From assembly GCF_000281065.1 (NCBI RefSeq), contig NZ_AKKK01000039.1:1-64000 (forward strand): a stretch of 64,000 nt of DNA, read 5' to 3'. Shown piece after piece: positions 11,104 through 18,101 of the stretch; positions within the stretch are counted from its first letter, which is position 1, and each line of letters begins with the position of its first letter. The stretch is from Arthrobacter sp. M2012083. Lineage in GTDB: Bacteria > Actinomycetota > Actinomycetes > Actinomycetales > Micrococcaceae. The notes beneath the pieces were generated by a model. That model was not told the DNA's origin. It saw only the letters and a program-made list of their open reading frames with translations, and did no database searches. A program made the translations under genes and the position numbers.

Positions 11104-11425
11104 CTATGAGGTCAACGACTCCTACGCAGAGGTGAAAAGCGTGGGCCGGCTGAACATGGTGGCCGCGCCCAAGCTTCGGGAAGTAGTGGCCGAAGTTGTG
11201 GCCGGTGGCTCCAGCCGTGTGGTGGTGAACCTGGCAGAGACGGACTTCATGGATTCCTCCGGGCTAGGTGCGCTCATCGGCTGCCTGAAGGCTGCGCGTC
11301 AGGCAGGCGGTGACCTCCGGATCGCAGGAGTTCAGCCGCAGGTCAAAATGGTTCTGGAACTAACCAACATGGACCGGGTGCTCACGGCTTACCCCTCGGC
11401 CGAAGCTGCGTTCGGCGATGACTGA
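11087..11425 (+). CDS. STAS-domain anti-sigma-factor antagonist
   Basis: A 112-residue SpoIIAA/RsbV-like protein. The phosphorylation site is S57/S58 in FMDSSGLGALIG, exactly as in SpoIIAA-type antagonists. It should be phosphorylated by the neighbouring RsbW-like ATPase and dephosphorylated by the PP2C protein. The start lies inside the glycosyltransferase end, at ATG 11087 or 11093, both behind AGAGGAGAGGA; 11087 overlaps the preceding gene by 17 nt. Its coding sequence overlaps the kinase start by 8 nt, so the genes are translationally coupled. Confidence 0.88.
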   Translation: MQMQFSYEVNDSYAEVKSVGRLNMVAAPKLREVVAEVVAGGSSRVVVNLAETDFMDSSGLGALIGCLKAARQAGGDLRIAGVQPQVKMVLELTNMDRVLTAYPSAEAAFGDD

Positions 11426-11837
11426 GGTAATCGCCCGCCGGGGCTTCCATGGGCCGTCCAGCGAGGAAGCCATCGAAGCCATCCACAATGAGCTGGACGC
11501 CCTGTGGGACGACGCCTCGTTCGTGCCCGACATGGACCGGATGACCTTCGCAACGGCCGTCATCGAAGCTGCGGCGAACATCGTGCAGCACGCGCTTCCT
11601 GTGGCGGACAAGCCCGTGGAGATCGACGTCGACATCAGCGTCCGCCCCTCTCGGCTGGTGGCACGGGTCAGCGCGTTCAACGCCCGGGAACCCTTCGCCA
11701 ACGACATGCAGGCCAACATGCCGGACGAGGAAGCGGAGTCCGGCCGCGGGTTGGCTCTCATCGAGGCGCTGGTGACCACTGTGACCTTCGAGCGCCAAGA
11801 CGGCACCAACACGTGGATCCTGACCCGCAACACCTGA
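11418..11837 (+). CDS. RsbW/SpoIIAB-like ATPase (serine kinase/anti-sigma type)
   Basis: A 139-residue GHKL ATPase. The N box has E50, N54 and H58 (VIEAAANIVQHA) and the G2 region is GRGLALIEALV (109-119). The G1 box is unusual: relatives carry an aspartate followed by glycine for adenine binding, whereas here the region reads VSAFNAREPF (84-93), with N88 in place of the aspartate. Kinase activity may therefore be weak or absent and binding of a partner may be its main role. No sigma factor is adjacent. Confidence 0.82.
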   Translation: MTEVIARRGFHGPSSEEAIEAIHNELDALWDDASFVPDMDRMTFATAVIEAAANIVQHALPVADKPVEIDVDISVRPSRLVARVSAFNAREPFANDMQANMPDEEAESGRGLALIEALVTTVTFERQDGTNTWILTRNT

Positions 11838-11946
11838 CCCTCTCTCACCTCCCACGCCCTTCACCGCAACCCTCTCTCACCTCCCACGCCCTTCACCGCA
11901 ACCCTCTCTCACCTCCCACGCCCTTCACCGCAACCCTCTCTCACCT
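11838..11946 (+). repeat. 32-bp tandem repeat array B (3 perfect units plus a partial)
   Basis: Identical units at 11838-11869, 11870-11901 and 11902-11933 begin CCCTCTCTCACCTCCCACG; a 13-nt partial unit follows. The array starts on the base after the kinase TGA. The transcribed strand is C-rich and G-poor with many YC dinucleotides, as in Rho-utilisation sites. Confidence 0.95.
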
Positions 11947-12037
11947 GCAGGGTTATTCTCCCCATCGCCAAGCGCAACGCTGCGTGACAGCATTCGGTGA
12001 GGTCCGCCGTCGAGCACTAAATGAAACCGGGGAAGAA

Positions 12038-12598
12038 ATGAACCGTTGCATGCTTCGAACATCAGCGCGCCCGTTCGCGGTGGCCGTTGCCCTCGTCACG
12101 GGATCTGTTGGTGCTGCCGGGTGCAGCGCCCCCGGCGAAACCACACGGGAACCCAGTAAGGCGCCTCCCATTACTTCCGAACCTGCTCCTGTCCCTGAGA
12201 GCATCGCCAGGTACGACGCTCTGACCAAGGAACTTGTCGCCGCCTTGGAAACGAAGATGCCGGGCATCACCTGGTCCGTCGACGGCCCGGCAAGCATGAG
12301 CGTCACCGGAGACGGAAGATGCATGCTCTCCCCGCAAAGCATGAAAAGCAGCGCGGACATCGTGGATCCATCCAGAAACTTTGAGGATCTCTTCGCTGCG
12401 GCCGATCCTGTCCTCGAAAAGCACGGATTTCCTGCCTTCGACGGAACCGATCCTGTTCCCGGAGGGTGGGTGGTCACACGGAGCACTGATGCCGTGGGCG
12501 CCACGGTGAGCGTCCGGTCAAAGTTCCCCGCCTACCTCGAAGTCACGGTTCCAGTTAAGTCCGAGAGCTGCGACCCGAAGGAAATCCCGGCCAGCTGA
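12038..12598 (+). CDS. predicted lipoprotein of unknown function
   Basis: A signal peptide (RTSARPFAVAVALVTGSVG) is followed by a lipobox ending in C29 (GAAGCSAP) and a Pro/Thr-rich spacer. The 186-residue product has no domain I recognise; two pairs of acidic/aromatic blocks suggest a small extracytoplasmic fold. ATG 12038 is chosen because GGGGAAG precedes it at good spacing and it places the signal peptide at the N terminus; further upstream in-frame codons run through the repeat array. Its stop codon directly abuts array C. Confidence 0.75.
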   Translation: MNRCMLRTSARPFAVAVALVTGSVGAAGCSAPGETTREPSKAPPITSEPAPVPESIARYDALTKELVAALETKMPGITWSVDGPASMSVTGDGRCMLSPQSMKSSADIVDPSRNFEDLFAAADPVLEKHGFPAFDGTDPVPGGWVVTRSTDAVGATVSVRSKFPAYLEVTVPVKSESCDPKEIPAS

Positions 12599-12726
12599 CC
12601 AAACACGCGGGACATGAGAGAGCGTCGCGCCCAACCACGCGGGACGTGAGAGAGCGTCGCGCCCAAACACGCGGGACGTGAGAGAGCGACCCACCCAAAC
12701 ACGCGGGACGTGAGAGAGCGTCGCGG
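12599..12726 (-). repeat. 32-bp tandem repeat array C filling a convergent gene boundary
   Basis: Four 32-bp units (12599-12630, 12631-12662, 12663-12694, 12695-12726) with few differences contain GCGGGACGTGAGAGAGCG. The reverse complement, CTCTCTCACGTCCCGCGTG, matches array A at 18 of 19 positions. The 128 bp fill exactly the gap between the stop of the lipoprotein (ends 12598) and the stop of the aminotransferase (12727). Confidence 0.95.
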
Positions 12727-13821
12727 CTAGGTTTTCGCGATTGCCTCTTTCAAAGCTCCGAGCACCAGCGTGACAGAGGCGCTGTTGGCATTCGGGCCCA
12801 TCATCCCGATGCGCCACACAGTGTCCGCGAACTCCCCGACACCCGAGCCGATTTCCATGCTGAAGTTCTCCAGAAGGTAAGCGCGGACGGCCGCCGAGTT
12901 GACGCCGTCGGGCACTTTCACGGTGGTGAGGCTCGGCAACCGTGCGCCCTCGGCAGCGAACAAGTCGAGCCCCATCTCCTGAAGCCCAGCCTGCAACGCC
13001 GCACCAGCGGCACGGTGCCTGGCTTGGACGTTCTCAAGACCCTCGGCAAGGATGCGGTCCAAGGCGGCTTCGAGCCCGGCGATCATGGTGACCGGCGCTG
13101 TGTGATGATACGTCCGGGCACCGCTGGCCGCGCCCACGTACCCGCCCAGCAGCCCAATATCGAGATACCAGGAGCGCGTATCTTTGACTCGGCGCTCAAA
13201 GGCGCGATCGGAAACGGTGAAGGGCGAAAGTCCCGGCGGCACACCAAGGCACTTCTGCGTTCCGGCGTAGCCGACGTCGATGCCCCAGTCGTCTGCCAGT
13301 AGCTCCAGTCCGCCGATGGACGTGACGGCGTCGGTAATCAACAGGGCGTCACCCTTGCCGGCACCCAGCGCAGCTATGTCGGAGAGCACGCCGACTGAAG
13401 TCTCGGCATGGACGGCCGCGATCACCTTTGGATTCGGGTGCGCCGAGAGTACGCGCTCGGCATCAACGGGCTGGCCCCACTCGTGGTCGACGCGGATTAC
13501 CGTGGCCCCGCAACGTCGGGCGACTTCGCACATGCGCGCCCCGAAGAGTCCGTTGACAGCTATCACTGCCACGTCGCCGTCGGACACGGTGTTCACGAAG
13601 GCCGCTTCCATGCCGCCGGAACCTGTGGCACTCAGCGGAAGGGTGCGCGCATTGGACGTACCCCACACTGTGCGGAGGCCTTCGCAGGTATGGTCGAGCC
13701 GTTCGATGAACACAGGATCAAGATGGCCGAGCACGGGATACGCAAGGGCGGCCATGGCCTCGGGGTAGCAATTGCTCGGGCCGGGGCCGAACAGGAACCT
13801 GGACGTCAGAATGTGCGGCAT
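12727..13821 (-). CDS. PLP-dependent aminotransferase, alanine-glyoxylate/serine-pyruvate type (class V)
   Basis: Transfers an amino group to or from glyoxylate. The 364-residue protein opens with FLFGPGPSNCYPEAM and carries the PLP lysine K190 in YAGTQKCLG and the aspartate of LLITDAVTSIGG. Candidate reactions are alanine-glyoxylate, serine-pyruvate or ureidoglycine-glyoxylate aminotransferase; the nearby allantoin genes make the last tempting. The segment VLGHLDPVF has histidine where I recall PucG-type ureidoglycine enzymes having glutamine, which favours the first two. AAGGAG precedes the ATG by 7 nt. The MFS gene ends 26 bp upstream, so they may be cotranscribed. Confidence 0.85.
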   Translation of the reverse strand: MPHILTSRFLFGPGPSNCYPEAMAALAYPVLGHLDPVFIERLDHTCEGLRTVWGTSNARTLPLSATGSGGMEAAFVNTVSDGDVAVIAVNGLFGARMCEVARRCGATVIRVDHEWGQPVDAERVLSAHPNPKVIAAVHAETSVGVLSDIAALGAGKGDALLITDAVTSIGGLELLADDWGIDVGYAGTQKCLGVPPGLSPFTVSDRAFERRVKDTRSWYLDIGLLGGYVGAASGARTYHHTAPVTMIAGLEAALDRILAEGLENVQARHRAAGAALQAGLQEMGLDLFAAEGARLPSLTTVKVPDGVNSAAVRAYLLENFSMEIGSGVGEFADTVWRIGMMGPNANSASVTLVLGALKEAIAKT

Positions 13822-13847
13822 GTGCGAACTCCTTCAGCTGGTTGAGG

Positions 13848-15089
13848 TCATTCTGCCGCAGCCTGGTGGACGGAGCGAACCAAACGCGCCTCAGCACCCT
13901 GCCGCCGAGCCCGGTCCATCCCCCAAACGGCGAGCGCCAGCAGTGCGAACACTGCCCCAAGAACGCTGGCACCGGTCCAACCCCAGGCGTCGAATACCGG
14001 CGCGACGGCGGCGGCCCCGACGGCACTGCCCATCGAGTAAAACACCATGTAGCTGCCGATGATGCTGCTGGCTGACTCTTCAGCGCCGGACACGATGAGT
14101 GTTTGACTGCTGACATGGACGGCCTGCACAGCAGCGTCGAGCACCATGATGCCGGCGATGAGCCAGATCAGCGACCAACTTCCCAGGGACAGCGTGAGCC
14201 ACGAGCCCAGGAGCGCCACCAAGCTGAAACCCGTGACCCGTTGTCCCCATCCATGATCTGCCGCAGCACCAGCTCTGGATGCAGCAAGTATTCCCACAAG
14301 GCCAGCCAGCCCGAAGAGCCCAACAATGCCCGGCGGAAGGTTCCACGCGGGACCGCTGAGCAACAACGACATCCCGCTCCACAGCACCCCAAAGGACGCG
14401 AACAGCAGCATGGTGATGAGCGCTCGGACACGGAAAACCGGATTGCGGCGCGTCAGTACCACCACTGATGAAACAGCCTGCCAATAGCGCGCTCCGTTCC
14501 TTGGAGCCGGCTCCCGGGGAATGGTGCGGAGGACTGCCAGCGATAGGACCACAGCAACTGCCGCGGCAAAGACGTAAACCGACCTCCACCCCCAGAGGTC
14601 CGTTATGCCACCGGCCACGGTCCGCGCCAGAATGAGGCCACTCACGACGCCGGAGGTGACAGTTCCGATGTTTCTGCCCCTTTGGTCCGGGCTACTGGAG
14701 GCGGCCGTGTACGCGACGACGGTCTGCACAACTGATGAGGCCAACCCCAGTATCCCGAACGCAAGCAGCAAGGCAGTGTGCGATGAAGCCAGGGTCACGG
14801 CACAGGCACCAACAGCACTCGCTGCCACCTGAACGGCGATGAGGATGCGGCGGTCCACCATGTCTCCCACTGGCACTAGAAGAACCAGTCCAATGAGATA
14901 CCCGGCTTGGGATGATGCCACGACCCATCCGATGCTTGCCACGGGGATATCCACGTCGGCACCGATGCGCTCCAAGAGGGGCTGTCCGTAGTAGATGTTC
15001 GACACCATGAATCCGGCCACGACGGCGAGCAGCAGCAAAAGGCCACGGCTTATTCGCTGCGTGGATTTCGTCAGCTGATCACTGCTCAT
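13848..15089 (-). CDS. MFS efflux transporter
   Basis: A 413-residue, roughly 12-helix drug/proton antiporter-type protein with the loop-2 motif GDMVDRRIL near residue 75. ATG at 15089 is preferred (GGAGG 8 bp upstream, N terminus MSSDQLTKSTQ). It diverges from a HxlR-type regulator with paired operators in the shared region, so expression probably responds to the compound sensed by that regulator. The substrate is unknown. Confidence 0.85.
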   Translation of the reverse strand: MSSDQLTKSTQRISRGLLLLLAVVAGFMVSNIYYGQPLLERIGADVDIPVASIGWVVASSQAGYLIGLVLLVPVGDMVDRRILIAVQVAASAVGACAVTLASSHTALLLAFGILGLASSVVQTVVAYTAASSSPDQRGRNIGTVTSGVVSGLILARTVAGGITDLWGWRSVYVFAAAVAVVLSLAVLRTIPREPAPRNGARYWQAVSSVVVLTRRNPVFRVRALITMLLFASFGVLWSGMSLLLSGPAWNLPPGIVGLFGLAGLVGILAASRAGAAADHGWGQRVTGFSLVALLGSWLTLSLGSWSLIWLIAGIMVLDAAVQAVHVSSQTLIVSGAEESASSIIGSYMVFYSMGSAVGAAAVAPVFDAWGWTGASVLGAVFALLALAVWGMDRARRQGAEARLVRSVHQAAAE

Positions 15090-15110
15090 TTTCCCGGCCT
15101 CCAACTTTTC

Positions 15111-15164
15111 GGTTTCAATATGCAACCATTTGAGACTATGGCAGAATGGTTTCATGTTGCAACC
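15111..15164. promoter_or_regulatory. paired HxlR-type operators between MFS and regulator
   Basis: Two 17-mers, GGTTTCAATATGCAACC (15111-15127) and GGTTTCATGTTGCAACC (15148-15164), match at 14 of 17 positions. Each is an imperfect dyad, GGTTKCA-nnn-TGMAACC. The second overlaps the regulator start codon (15154), implying autorepression as well as control of the exporter. Confidence 0.65.
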
Positions 15165-15642
15165 AATCGAGATCGAGTGGACCGACTCCGAATGCCCGGT
15201 AGCCAGGGCAGCCGACCTCGTGGGCGACAAGTGGAGCCTGCTGATCATTCGGGACTCACTGGACGGCAAGCGTCGCTTTTCAGAATTCGAGAGGTCGCTG
15301 GGAGTGGCGAAGAACATCCTTTCGGACCGCCTCCGCCTTCTGGTGGACAGGGGCGTCCTGACCAGAATCCCCAACGACCGCGGTACGCGGAGTGAATACG
15401 AACTATCAAGCGCCGGACGCGACCTCTTCACCTTGATCCTCAGCCTCCGGCAATGGGGAGAACGCAACGCCTTCCGCCCCGGCGAAGCTCACTCCACCTT
15501 GGTGGACCCCGCGACGGGCGAGCCGGTCCCGCAGCTTCGCCCACTCCTGGATAGCGGCGCGGAGCTCACACCGGAACAGTCACTGCTGGTCAAAGTTGGC
15601 GAATCGCTGCCGCAAAAACCCGCCACCCAGGAACCCTCCTAG
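15154..15642 (+). CDS. HxlR-family transcriptional regulator
   Basis: The winged helix-turn-helix HxlR domain occupies about residues 12-100: CPVARAADLVGDKWSLLIIRD, FSEFERSLGVAKNILSDRLRLLV, GVLTRIPND. Members bind DNA as dimers and often sense quinones or electrophiles via the N-terminal cysteine, here C12 in SECPV. The product from ATG 15154 has 162 residues. The C-terminal 50 residues are an extra tail beyond the domain. It is divergent from the MFS gene it probably represses. Confidence 0.88.
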   Translation: MLQPIEIEWTDSECPVARAADLVGDKWSLLIIRDSLDGKRRFSEFERSLGVAKNILSDRLRLLVDRGVLTRIPNDRGTRSEYELSSAGRDLFTLILSLRQWGERNAFRPGEAHSTLVDPATGEPVPQLRPLLDSGAELTPEQSLLVKVGESLPQKPATQEPS

Positions 15643-15698
15643 GCCAGACTGCTAAGGTTACTCACCAATACTGAGGCCGCCACGGATAGGGGACGAGA

Positions 15699-16529
15699 GT
15701 GACGACTGAAGGAAAAGAGGCGCCCGAGCAAGGCGTCAGCGGCGAGGTAAGCCAGGACCGGTTCGTCGCCGGACAGGACCTGACGCGCTGGAAATCTCCT
15801 GCAGGGCGGGTGCTCGCCGGAGGTGCCGAAAAAGTCACTTCCCTACTGGGTCCCTATGCCGCGCTGATCATCACCCTTATTGCAGGGCTCGCCGTCACCT
15901 TGTCCCTGGCGTTGGTGTTTGGCGAGGTCTACGAGTCGGTGACGGAAGCCGACGGCGTGGCCGGATTGGACGATCCCGTCCTTGCTGCAGCCAAGTCGGT
16001 GCGCTCCCCCGCCTTGGACGTGGCTACCACCGCCTACACAAATATTGGCGGCACCGTGGGCGTGCCCATCATTGCCGTGGGCATCATGGTTTTCCTGGCC
16101 ACCAAACGGCGATCATGGACACCTGTCATCCTGATGCTCGCCGCCGGACTGGGTTCGCTGGTCATAACGCTCCTGGGCAAGCCGCTCTTCGGCCGCGCCC
16201 GCCCGGACCTCGTCGATGCCATTCCTCCCTACGAACACTCGGCGTCATTCCCCAGCGGCCATTCGCTCAACTCGATCGTGATCGCAGGAATCGTGGCGTA
16301 CTTGATCATCCTCAGGCTCAAGACCACCAAGGCGAGGGTCATTACTGTGCTCGTGGCAGCAGCGTTCGCCTTCACCATGGGCCTAAGCCGCGTCTATCTG
16401 GGTCATCACTGGCTGACGGACGTCCTTGCAGCCTGGGCCATTGGCATCGCGTGGCTGGCGCTGGTAATTACGGCGCACCGCCTGTACCTCACAGTCCGGA
16501 CACGCCGTCACAGCGCGGTAGTCTCTTGA
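15699..16529 (+). CDS. PAP2-family membrane phosphatase
   Basis: An integral membrane phosphatase likely to act on lipid phosphates such as undecaprenyl pyrophosphate or phosphatidic acid. The three-part catalytic signature is complete: K161, R166, R168-P169 in KPLFGRARPD; PSGH at 185-188; and R231, H237, D241 in SRVYLGHHWLTD. About five to six helices follow a 50-residue cytoplasmic N terminus. The start is GTG after GGGGACGAG; 276 residues. Confidence 0.88.
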   Translation: MTTEGKEAPEQGVSGEVSQDRFVAGQDLTRWKSPAGRVLAGGAEKVTSLLGPYAALIITLIAGLAVTLSLALVFGEVYESVTEADGVAGLDDPVLAAAKSVRSPALDVATTAYTNIGGTVGVPIIAVGIMVFLATKRRSWTPVILMLAAGLGSLVITLLGKPLFGRARPDLVDAIPPYEHSASFPSGHSLNSIVIAGIVAYLIILRLKTTKARVITVLVAAAFAFTMGLSRVYLGHHWLTDVLAAWAIGIAWLALVITAHRLYLTVRTRRHSAVVS

Positions 16530-16593
16530 CACCAGCCCGTCCACTCGGCTTAACTGATTACGTATGCTGAAATAACAGTTCCATGATGCGGAA
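16526..16593 (+). promoter_or_regulatory. uraDH promoter with boxes like those of hyi
   Basis: TTGACA (16526-16531) overlaps the PAP2 stop; TTAACT (16550-16555) follows after 18 bp. TTCCATGATGCGGAA (16579-16593) matches the box upstream of hyi, with the same GCGGAA half. A weaker box with half-site GCTGAA (16566-16571) starts right after the -10, as the first box does at hyi. Half-site spacing is 22 bp here and 21 bp at hyi. Confidence 0.6.
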
Positions 16594-16683
16594 GCTTGAA
16601 GCACCTGCTTCCTCCTGCGCCAGCAGGAGTTCCGCATAGCCCACACCATGGATGCCAGCATTTTGCATGAGGATGACACAAGC

Positions 16684-17193
16684 ATGGAGCTTGCAGTATT
16701 CAACAGTGTTGATCGGGACGAGGCCATCAGGACCCTGACCCCTTGCCTGGACATCCGCCGCTGGGTGGAAACCATCGTGGACGCGCGCCCCTACGCCAGC
16801 GTCGACGAACTGCTGGGGCAGGCCCAGCGCGCCGCCGAACCGTTCACTGCTGCTGAGGTGGAGTCCGCCATGGCGCACCACCCCCGGATCGGCGAACGCC
16901 CCAAGGCCCAGACCACCGAGGCGGCCATGTCGCGTTCGGAGCAGGCAGGCGTGGATCCCGCCGACAACCAAACAACAGCCGCACTCGCCGAGGGAAACCG
17001 GGCGTACGAGGAAAAATTCGGCAGGGTCTTCCTGATCCGCGCGGCAGGTCGCAGTGCGCAGGAAATGCTCGGCGCGCTCCAGGAACGCCTCACCCACACC
17101 CCTGAAGAAGAAGACACGATCGTGGCCGGCCAGCTACGGGAGATCGCACTGCTGCGCCTCTCCGGACTGATCAGCGAAGGAGTCAACGCATGA
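16684..17193 (+). CDS. uraD: OHCU decarboxylase
   Basis: Decarboxylates 2-oxo-4-hydroxy-4-carboxy-5-ureidoimidazoline to S-allantoin, the last step of urate to allantoin. The 169-residue protein has the catalytic HHPRIGE block (65-71) and the typical C-terminal NRAYEEKFGRVFLIRAAGRS. ATG 16684 is preferred over the in-frame ATG 16648 because GAGGA precedes it and it matches family length. It overlaps uraH by 4 nt (ATGA). Its allantoin feeds AllB, and a shared operator type supports coordinate control. Confidence 0.93.
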   Translation: MELAVFNSVDRDEAIRTLTPCLDIRRWVETIVDARPYASVDELLGQAQRAAEPFTAAEVESAMAHHPRIGERPKAQTTEAAMSRSEQAGVDPADNQTTAALAEGNRAYEEKFGRVFLIRAAGRSAQEMLGALQERLTHTPEEEDTIVAGQLREIALLRLSGLISEGVNA

Positions 17194-17531
17194 GCGTTTC
17201 ACAAGTAACAACCCACATCCTGGACACCGGTTCCGGCCGCCCGGCGGCGGGTGTCGCCGTCGTACTTTACGTCCGGGAAGGTGACGACTGGACCTTGGTG
17301 GCGAAGGGCGAAACCGACGCCGACGGCCGCATCAAGACCCTTGGTCCGGAACGGATTCCCGGTGGTGCTTACCGTCTGAACTTCGCCACCGGCGCCTACT
17401 ATGAGGGCCTCGGCACGGAGACGTTCTTCCCTGAAGTTGACCTCAACTTCACAGTTTCGGACGCCGGCGAGCACTACCATGTGCCGCTCCTGCTGAGCCC
17501 GTTCGCTTTCTCGACGTATCGCGGCAGCTAG
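17190..17531 (+). CDS. uraH: 5-hydroxyisourate hydrolase (transthyretin-like)
   Basis: Hydrolyses 5-hydroxyisourate to OHCU, the step before UraD. The 113-residue product has H9 in THILDT, R47 in DGRIK, the HYHVPLLLSP strand and the invariant C-terminal YRGS that separates this family from transthyretin. It is translationally coupled to uraD. The urate oxidase needed upstream is not in this window. Confidence 0.95.
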   Translation: MSVSQVTTHILDTGSGRPAAGVAVVLYVREGDDWTLVAKGETDADGRIKTLGPERIPGGAYRLNFATGAYYEGLGTETFFPEVDLNFTVSDAGEHYHVPLLLSPFAFSTYRGS

Positions 17532-17543
17532 CCCACCCCGCCG

Positions 17544-17596
17544 AAGTGACAGATAAACCCCATGTTCTCCGGAAACATGGGGTTTATCTGTCACTT
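17544..17596. repeat. perfect inverted repeat with 23-bp arms
   Basis: Arms at 17544-17566 and 17574-17596 are exact complements over 23 bp, with 7-nt loop CTCCGGA; the left arm begins AAGTGACAGATAAACC. It starts 12 bp after the uraH stop. No T-run follows, but an RNA stem of this length should block transcription read-through or protect the uraDH 3' end. Confidence 0.9.
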
Positions 17597-17621
17597 AGGG
17601 GAGAAAGGTACGCTTGAAGAC

Positions 17622-17954
17622 ATGGCTTCAGAGGACACCACCCCCAACCCCGCCCGCCGCGAGATTACGGTTCGCCGGGCACCCAAGTTTGTACCCTTCA
17701 TGATTTTGGGAGCCGTGGTTGGTGCAATCGTGGCCGCAATCATCGCGTACGGCCGCCAGGCCGACCCCGCTTTTGACGCCGGCACCGTGTTCGGATTCTT
17801 CCTCATCGTCTGCGCAGGCGGCGGCGTCATCCTGTTCTCCATCCTTGCCCTGATCCTTGACCGCCTCAGCGTCAAGCGCACCCAGCGCGCCGTGGTGGAG
17901 CCCGTTCCGGACTCGGTTCCGGATGAAGGACCAGAGAACGACGACGTCCGCTAA
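17622..17954 (+). CDS. small two-helix membrane protein
   Basis: 110 residues: a polar N terminus, two membrane segments (FVPFMILGAVVGAIVAAIIAY and GTVFGFFLIVCAGGGVILFS) and an acidic C-terminal tail. It resembles conserved actinobacterial proteins often found next to purF, but no function is known to me. ATG 17622 is the first sensible start; the ribosome site is weak. Confidence 0.7.
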   Translation: MASEDTTPNPARREITVRRAPKFVPFMILGAVVGAIVAAIIAYGRQADPAFDAGTVFGFFLIVCAGGGVILFSILALILDRLSVKRTQRAVVEPVPDSVPDEGPENDDVR

Positions 17955-18101
17955 GTCAGGCGCCCGCCTTGCCTCTTCACCGGGGTACCAAATGTGAGAC
18001 ACGCCGCATTTTCGCGGGAACACGCCAGTTCTGCGCCGGTTCCGGGGGTCACATAGGCAATCGGGGAACGTACCACGGCCACAACATGAGACAATCGACC
18101 A

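Noticed and set aside
11504..12037. N-terminal extension of the lipoprotein through the repeat array
   Set aside because: It would bury the signal peptide and overlap the RsbW-like gene; ATG 12038 has a ribosome site and a clean signal sequence.
7779..12726. CRISPR-like tandem repeats
   Set aside because: Units are contiguous 32-bp copies without spacers and there are no cas genes.
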